Positions 58,360 to 64,000 of a stretch of DNA of 64,000 nucleotides are shown here, piece by piece (position 1 is the first letter of the stretch; the number at the start of each line of letters is the position of its first letter). Both the position numbers and the translations under genes were made by a program. A model generated the notes under the pieces. It did not search any database, had not been told where the DNA came from, and saw only the letters and a program-made list of their open reading frames with translations. Source of the DNA: Erythroxylum novogranatense. Lineage: Eukaryota; Streptophyta; Magnoliopsida; Malpighiales; Erythroxylaceae. The stretch lies in the NCBI GenBank assembly GCA_029891385.1, contig CM057227.1, positions 59,273,567 through 59,337,566 on the forward strand, given 5' to 3'.

Positions 58360-59262
58360 TGATATATGATTAATCAACTATATTTATATACCTATATTTA
58401 GTGCATTTTTCTTCTTATTAATGGTTTTATAGTATTTTTGGTACTTCTGTTTCTTCAAGTGTGTTTGTAGGTTATAATTTCCTTCATAAACCAAAAGGAG
58501 TTATATTCAGGTGAAATTGTGGCATTGAATGGAAGACCTAGAGCAATTTTGGACTTACACAGCCATATGTAATGACTGTGTAAGTCATTATACACTAGTG
58601 GAGATTCAATGACACAATTCCTGCCTATGTGGAGTTACACGCTCATATATTTTGACATATATGACTATGTATGTTGCCTGTATAAGTCTATGTGACTGTG
58701 CCAAGTCATGAATTGAGGTATATTTGGATACTCATGGTCAATTATTCGATTGTGTAAGTGATCATGTATATCTTAGAAATTTGTTATAGAAGGATATTAT
58801 TTTAGGCTATATAAATGGAAAGCATTTTTTTAATCATAAGAAACACTAGAGAAGCGGCAATTTTGAATAAAGGATGAAGAAAACATAAAGATTACATGAT
58901 AAGATTTAATATAGAGCATTCTTTAATCCAAATTGCAAGAAGATTTCATTAAAAACAAAAGGGAGATATAGAATCTAAATTCTTTTTTTCTATTTACTCC
59001 TCTAAATATTTGTTATTAGATTTGTTTTCTATGCCTAGGAACTAAATTGTTTAGTGCCTTAGTGTGATGAACCTTATGTTGTGATGATAATATGATATAA
59101 TCTTTTAGTCAATGCAATTTTATTGATTGATTTATTGTGATTAAGTTATGCATTATATTATTAAACTAATTTATTCAAAATATTAGTCAAATGTTTGATT
59201 TCATATGATTGAGATTGAGAAATCATTTATTGTGAATAAATCTACCATAATTGGAAGAATTT
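58360..59262 (+). repeat. Athila-4 3' LTR, first part
   Basis: It begins TGATATATGATTAATC after the polypurine tract. About 900 bp remain before the chromovirus at 59263 interrupts it; the rest lies beyond the window. It carries several TTACACAG/GACTGTGTAAGTC-type near-palindromes (58550-58770). The right part matches the Athila-3 LTR in reverse complement (ATTGAGATTGAGAAATC near 59208). Confidence 0.78.
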
Positions 59263-60215
59263 TGATGGAGGTCCATCAAGCCAAGCATTAGAAGATGTTA
59301 CTAATATGGGCTTCAATCCAAAAAGTAGTGATGAAGAAGGCATGGTCAAAGAAGAAGAACTTGAAGAAGAGCCCAATCTTATTTTGAAGCTGCAAATCTT
59401 GTTGAAGCCCTTTGGAGTTTTCCAGGCCTTGATTTATGAAGCCCAAAACCAGCCATTTGAAGGAGTTATTTTGGCCAACAAAGGGAGTCTTTGCTGTACA
59501 CTTTGACATGGTTTTGTAGCCCAAAAGGCATCTCAAGCCCGACCAAAGTGATGAGAAGAATAAGAGCCCTTTATTGCTCATTTACTTTCCTTTTATGCAT
59601 TGATCTATTTTTCTTTAAGAGACTTTTTATTTGCAGCCTTTATGATAGTAGATATGAAGGTTTTATTTCCTTATTTATGATATTTAATGGTAGTATTATG
59701 GGCTAATGAGAAACCAAATTTGTGGTTATCCATCAAGACCCTTAGTTTGCTTACATTTCCTTATATATGCATTTGTAATCTCTCTAAGATGAACGATTAT
59801 GCATCAAAAATTAAGAGATAATTTGCTTTTGCAATTTATTATCTTTCCTTGGGTTTTTTTAGTTTCCAAAAAATAATAGGGTTTTGTTTGTTTCCAAAAA
59901 CACTCATCCTTTTCATTCATTTTTATTCAATTATGTTGCCACACCTTTCCTGACATAGCTGAACTAAATTAATCATAACTTCTAAAGCATTGATCCAATT
60001 GAAGAACTTCCTTCATTAAAGTTGTAGTCCACATTATGTTCTACAATTTTGCTTCAAGATTAGCCTCTAGATTCCAAGCCATTTGTCCGAAATTTGCCTT
60101 ACAGTCTACCTATTTGTTTGTACTCGGGAAATTCCAATTCTTACAAAACTTCAACCATCATACCTAAACACCATAACCCTCACTTCCAACCACCTTAGAT
60201 CACCACACTCCATCA
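59263..60215 (+). repeat. 5' LTR of the CRM/Reina-like chromovirus
   Basis: 953 bp, beginning TGATGGAGGTCCATCA and ending CACTCCATCA. The first 16 bases hold an inverted pair, TGATGGA and TCCATCA. TTATATATG at 59761-59769 is a candidate TATA box. The 97-codon minus-strand frame at 59288-59581 is a shadow. Confidence 0.83.
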
Positions 60216-60218
60216 TTT

Positions 60219-60232
60219 TGGTATCAGAGACA
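60219..60232 (+). other. Chromovirus primer-binding site
   Basis: TGGTATCAGAGA lies three bases after the LTR end. It matches TGGTATCAGAGC, complementary to the 3' end of initiator tRNA-Met, at 11 of 12 bases. Confidence 0.92.
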
Positions 60233-60259
60233 AGGTTATTTAAGCCTGGTTCCATTCAA

Positions 60260-61330
60260 ATGTCCAACAATCAAGATCTTGCAGTCAAGTTTGAAACTAT
60301 GTGCCTAGAAATGGAGGCTCTTAAGGTAAAGAATGAAGCCTTAGAAGCCCTTGTTCACAACTCTCCATTAGTCTCTAGGTCTATGGAGACTCCACAAGAA
60401 CATGTTGAAGATGAAAAAGACGAAATGCCTTTTGTTATAGCCCATGGAGAACTACTAAGAGGAAGAGGGATAGGGCAATACCATGGCATTAGAAGGGCAG
60501 TCGTGAGGAACCGCCCACAAACACCACTTCGGCAACAAGAGAGGCAAGAGGAGTTCTTCAATTACAAACTTGAATTGTCGAAATTTCATGGTAAGATAGA
60601 TGTCGATGCTTATCTGGAATGGGTTTATACAATTGAAAGAGCCTTCGAATTGAGAGAGGTGTTTGATATGCCATGAGATTACAGGGGTATGCAACCCGAT
60701 GGTAGGAGAATTTACAAAAAAGAATAGTGAAAGAAGGAAGACCTAGAATTAATGAGTGGCATAGAATGAAAGAAGAGATGGATGTTGTATTTTTGCCTTC
60801 ACATTATAGGCAGAAATTGATTGAACAAATGTTGAGTCTTAAACAAGATTTTAAAATGGTGGAGCAATATCCTATGGAGTTTGGAGAGTTTTTGATGAAA
60901 TATGAGCTTGAAGAATCAAAGAGATGATCAAGGGAAGATTCCCCAAAGGGCTGAGAATTGACATACAAGACATGGTAAACTTTTATTCCTATGAATCTTT
61001 CTTTGAATTGAAAAGACTAGCTTTAAGAAGTGAAACTAGTCTCAAACACACCCGACAAAAAAAAATTCACATCTCCATATGCTTTAGCTCCATCAAACTA
61101 CACTCCACCATCCAAACCAAGCCCACATGCTAGTGCATCCGCCCCTTCCCCATATAAACCGAACCTTACACCACCTCTAAAGCCATCTGCAAACTTAACA
61201 AATACCTCTTTCACACCAAGAAACACCTAATCTGCCCCTCCAACAAAAAGTGTGTCCAAAAATCATCTCAAATGTTTCAAATGTCAAGGATATGGTCATT
61301 TTTAATCCAAATGTCCCACCAGAAAAGTTA
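60260..61330 (+). pseudogene. Chromovirus gag (few breaks)
   Basis: The ATG at 60260, 24 bases after the primer site, starts MSNNQDLAVKFETMCLEMEA with a coiled-coil-like N-terminus. Then follow LELSKFHGKIDVDAYLEWVY, a TGA at 60674-60676, EWHRMKEEMDVVFLPSHYRQ, KMVEQYPMEFGEFLMKYELE, a frame change at about 60925, FPKGLRIDIQDMVNFYS, and the knuckle CFKCQGYGHF-SKCP (about 61270-61315, one in-frame TAA). An earlier in-frame ATG at 60083 lies in the LTR and is not used. Confidence 0.87.
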
Positions 61331-61960
61331 TGACTATCCAAGAAATTGAGGAGATTGAAAATGAGCTTGAAAATAATTTGTTGCATATTGATGATATTGA
61401 TGATGGCTCATGGTTAGATTTGTACGATGATAATGCACTTGTTTCTGATGCAATTGTACTAGATGGAGAGAGACTTGTTTTGTTGAGAGTTTTAAATTGT
61501 GAAAAAATTGAGGAAGATTGGAGACGAAAATCTTTGTTTCATTCTAGATGTATGACAAAAAAAAAAATATGTGAAGTTGTAATAGATAGTAGAGCATGTG
61601 AGAATGTTGTATCTAGTAAGATGGTTAATAAATTGGATCTTAAAACTGAGCCACTTGATTCTCCTTACAAGTTGAGTTGGTTAGATTCAAAACATGAGAT
61701 TAGAGTCATAAGAAGATGTCTAGTTCCTTTTGCTATAGGTCAATATGAAGATGAAGTTTGGTGTCATGTAATTCCCATAATGGCTTGCCATTTGCTACTT
61801 AAAAGGTTGTGGTTGTTTGACAAAGATGTAAATCACCAAGGAAGGGCAAATACTTACACATTCTTCATAAAGGTAAAAAAATTCTACTCAAACCTTTGCT
61901 ACTCGAGAAGAGGAGAAAGAAAAGAGAAGTTGGCACACTTGGTTTGCTTTTAAATGAGGA
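61331..61960 (+). pseudogene. Chromovirus protease region
   Basis: An open frame of 207 codons (61330-61953) holds CEVVIDSRACENVVSSKMVN, PYKLSWLDSKHEIRVIRRCL and VIPIMACHLLLKRLWLFDKD. These correspond to the protease active site (normally DSG, here DSR) and the LLLGRPW-type block (here LLLKRLW). Two conserved glycines are thus changed to basic residues. The frame ends before the linker to the reverse transcriptase, which continues in another frame from 61896. Confidence 0.85.
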
Positions 61961-62990
61961 GAAGAGTTCAATCATAGAGGAGCTGTCCAATTATATTCTT
62001 GTGGACGTTGACGATGAACCTAAACCGAACCATCCAATTCCAATTGAGGTACAATCTTTAATTAATGAGTTTGTTAGAGTTTTCCCTAAAACACTAACAA
62101 ATGGCCTACCTCCTCTTAGAACCATTCAACATGAAATAAAATTCATTCCTGGAGCCATAATTCCCCATAAACATTCCTATAGAATGAGCCCAAAAGAAAA
62201 TGATGAGTTGTAAAAGCAAGTTAATGAGTTGTTAAAGAAAGGTTTCATTCAAGACAGTATTTCACCATGTGTTGTTCCCACCTTTATTGTTTCTAAAAAG
62301 AATGGAAAATGGAGGATGGTAATTGATTCAAGATTCGTCAATAAAATCACTATTAAGTATCGATTCCCTATTTCAAGACTTGATGATATGCTTGATAGGC
62401 TTCATAGAGCTTCGGTTTTCACACGACTTGATCTTACTAATGGATTCCACCAAATCCGAGTAAGGGAAGGGTACGATGGAAGATAGCTTTCAAAACAAAT
62501 GAAGGACTCTATGAATGGTTAGCCATGCCGATGGGACTCTCCAATTCACCTTCAACTTTCATGAAGCTCATGAATGAGGTACTTAAATAGTTCCTTAACA
62601 AATTTGTGGTAGTTTACTTTGATGACATTTTGATCTATAGTACTAGTTTACATGAGCATTGCATTCATCTGAGACTTGTCTTTGAGGTTTTGGACTATGA
62701 ATCATTGTATGTTAATGTGGAAAAGTGTCATTTTTGTGATAAAACTAATAGTTTTTTGGGTTATGTTGTGTCTAAAGATGGGATTAGTATGGATTCAACC
62801 AAAATCAATGCAATTATAGAATGGCCAATTCCTAGCAATCTATTTCAAGTTAGGAGTTTTCATAGGTTTTATTCCTTTTATAGGTGGCTCATTAAGGGTT
62901 TTAGTACAATTACACGACCTATAACATATTGTATGAAAAAAGGTTTGTTTAAGTGGACTCCTTAAGCCATAATTACCTTTAGCACTTTAA
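61961..62990 (+). pseudogene. Chromovirus reverse transcriptase (few breaks)
   Basis: In order: PIPIEVQSLINEFVRVFPKT, LPPLRTIQHEIKFIPGA, YRMSPKENDEL, a TAA at about 62211, [56 protein letters not shown], a frame change at about 62475, [18 protein letters not shown], a TAG at about 62588, and the active-site YFDD intact at 62615-62626. Then SFLGYVVSKDGISMD and FHRFYSFYRWLIKGFS (thumb). Confidence 0.9.
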
Positions 62991-63420
62991 AAAATGTCAT
63001 AACCAAAGCTCCTGTTTTAGCCTTGCCTAATTTTAGCTTGCCTTTTGAATTAGAGTGTGATGCTAGTGGGGTAAGAATAGGGGTTGTTTTGAGTCAAGAG
63101 GGTAGATCAATCGCATTCTTTAGTGAAAATTTGAATGACACTAGGAAGAAATATTATGCTTATGATCTTGAGTTCTATGCTTTGGTCCGTGCACTTAAAC
63201 ATTGAAGTGCATACTTATTGGCAAATTCTTTTATTTTATATACTAACTATCAAGCTTTAAAATACATCCAAATTCAGTCCAATATGAGTAAACGGCATGC
63301 ATCATGGGTTGAATATTTGCAATCCTTTGATTTTGTAGTGAAGTATAGGGATGGTCCAAGTAATGTTGTGGCTGATGCATTGTCTACGAGATATGATGTT
63401 CTTAGTACTATGCATGCTCA
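62991..63420 (+). pseudogene. Chromovirus RNase H (one stop)
   Basis: [40 protein letters not shown] and [13 protein letters not shown] are the RNase H blocks. A TGA at 63203-63205 replaces the usual Trp after LKH; the same frame then stays open: FILYTNYQALKYI, RHASWVEYLQSFDFVVKYRD and NVVADALSTR. In the block ILYTDHQALKYL the catalytic Asp is Asn here. Confidence 0.88.
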
Positions 63421-64000
63421 TGTAATAGGTTTTGAGGACATTAAGAATTTGTATGAGGGAGATAGTGAATTCGGTGAGATTTTGGAGAGAGTTAGGAAAG
63501 ATGGTGCTTTTAGGGATTTTGTCATTCATGATGGTTATCTTTGCAAACTTGATGCTATTTGTGTTCCTCAATGTTCTTTAAGAGAAGTTATCTTGAAAGA
63601 AGTCCATGATGGAGGCCTAGCCAGTCACTTTAGAAGAGATAAGACTTACGAATTGGCTAGTGGAAATTTCTATTGGCCCAAGATGTGGAAAAATGTTACT
63701 AAGATTATGGAGGGATGCAACACATGCAAACAATCCAAGATGACAATTAGAGCTCATGAGCCATACATGCCATTGCCGGCTCCAAATTCTCCTTGGGAAG
63801 ATGTAAGTATTGACTTCATTGTTGGCTTGCCAAGAATTAGGAGAAATCATGATTATATAATGGTTATTATGGATAAATTCTCAAAGATGGCTCATTTTAT
63901 TGCTTGTAACAAGACTAATGATGCATCTCATATGGTGAATTTGTACTTGGAAAATGTTGTAAAACTCTATGGAATTCCTAGGAGAATTGTTAGTGATAGG
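63421..64000 (+). CDS. Chromovirus integrase, 5' part (open to the window end)
   Basis: The frame continues without a stop from 63206 to the window end. It contains the zinc-binding domain (LKEVHDGGLASHFRRDKTYE with two His, then CNTCKQSKM with two Cys) and the start of the catalytic core: PAPNSPWEDVSIDFIVGLPR with the first Asp, MDKFSKMAHFIACNKTN, and YGIPRRIVSDR with the second. The third catalytic residue lies beyond the window. Integrase would insert element DNA into the chromosome. As part of a Gag-Pol polyprotein it has no start codon of its own, and upstream breaks make expression unlikely. Confidence 0.85.

Larger units (their letters stand above)
14772..59262 (+). mobile_element. Athila-4: oldest, plus-strand Athila-like element, split by Athila-3
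   Basis: The pieces in order are an LTR end fragment (14772-15046), an integrase relic (15101-15660), a 3' non-coding region (15661-15897, resuming at 57390-58359), a polypurine tract (about 58345-58355) and a 3' LTR (from 58360). The 3' non-coding region matches, in reverse complement, the corresponding region of Athila-3 (about 51888-53110), which supports joining the two halves and placing both elements in one family. Its gag, protease and reverse transcriptase are missing, so it was internally deleted before being split. Confidence 0.7.
59263..64000 (+). mobile_element. CRM/Reina-like chromovirus, 5' part
   Basis: 5' LTR (59263-60215), tRNA-Met primer site, gag, protease, reverse transcriptase, RNase H and integrase follow in Ty3/gypsy order and run off the window end. 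The reverse transcriptase and RNase H most resemble the CRM/Reina branch from memory ([38 protein letters not shown]). It is the best-preserved element in the window but has several stops and frame changes. It lies in the 3' LTR of Athila-4. Confidence 0.87.

Noticed and set aside
1..64000. tRNA, rRNA or other structural RNA genes
   Set aside because: None was recognised on either strand; only primer-binding sites complementary to tRNA ends were found.

Overview
The window is plant nuclear DNA, most likely from a dicot and most likely heterochromatic. It holds no intact host gene. Nearly every base can be assigned to one of 13 transposable elements stacked inside one another. The evidence is the families present (Ty1/copia Angela/BARE-like, Ty3/gypsy Athila/Tat-like, Tekay-like and CRM/Reina-like chromoviruses, and a CACTA DNA transposon), primer-binding sites for plant tRNAs, and fragments of two plant genes, a SYP2/PEP12-type syntaxin and a BRH1-type RING-H2 protein. 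All family names rest on motifs read by eye; no database search was possible.

Layout. The oldest unit is a plus-strand Athila-like element, Athila-4. Its pieces lie at 14772-15897 and 57390-59262. Three elements entered it. (1) Athila-2 (minus, 8165-14771) sits in its 5' LTR. Athila-2 carries a solo LTR (9247-10714, TSD GTTTC) and was entered at its RNase H by Athila-1 (minus, 4606-8164), which in turn was entered at its reverse transcriptase by a copia element (plus, 1-4605). (2) Athila-3 (minus, 15898-57389) sits in its 3' non-coding region. (3) A CRM/Reina-like chromovirus (plus, 59263 to the window end) sits in its 3' LTR.

Athila-3 is itself heavily invaded. Its 3' LTR holds a CACTA transposon (16057-39771, TSD ATT) and a plus-strand gypsy element, Gypsy-D (40709-51664). 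Gypsy-D carries a solo Tekay-like LTR (44083-46941) in gag. The 5' LTR of Athila-3 holds another solo LTR (55482-56877, TSD ATAAT). The CACTA element is a gene-capturing (Pack-type) transposon with pieces of a RING-H2 gene and a SYP2 syntaxin gene. It was split by a minus-strand Tekay-like element, Tekay-1 (18219-37945, TSD TGGGA). The 5' LTR of Tekay-1 was then split by a 9.4-kb non-coding retroelement made almost wholly of two 4.3-kb LTRs (27772-37174, TSD ATTAA).

The most unusual points are these. About 520 bp of the syntaxin sequence flanking Tekay-1 is duplicated inside Tekay-1, between the truncated integrase and the 3' LTR. The big-LTR element has a doubled LTR-end/primer-site module. 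Several unrelated families each carry their own array of short GC-rich near-palindromes. Near-identical paired copies differ in tight clusters at GC-rich spots, which suggests base-calling error at methylated cytosines and means many of the frameshifts seen may not be real.
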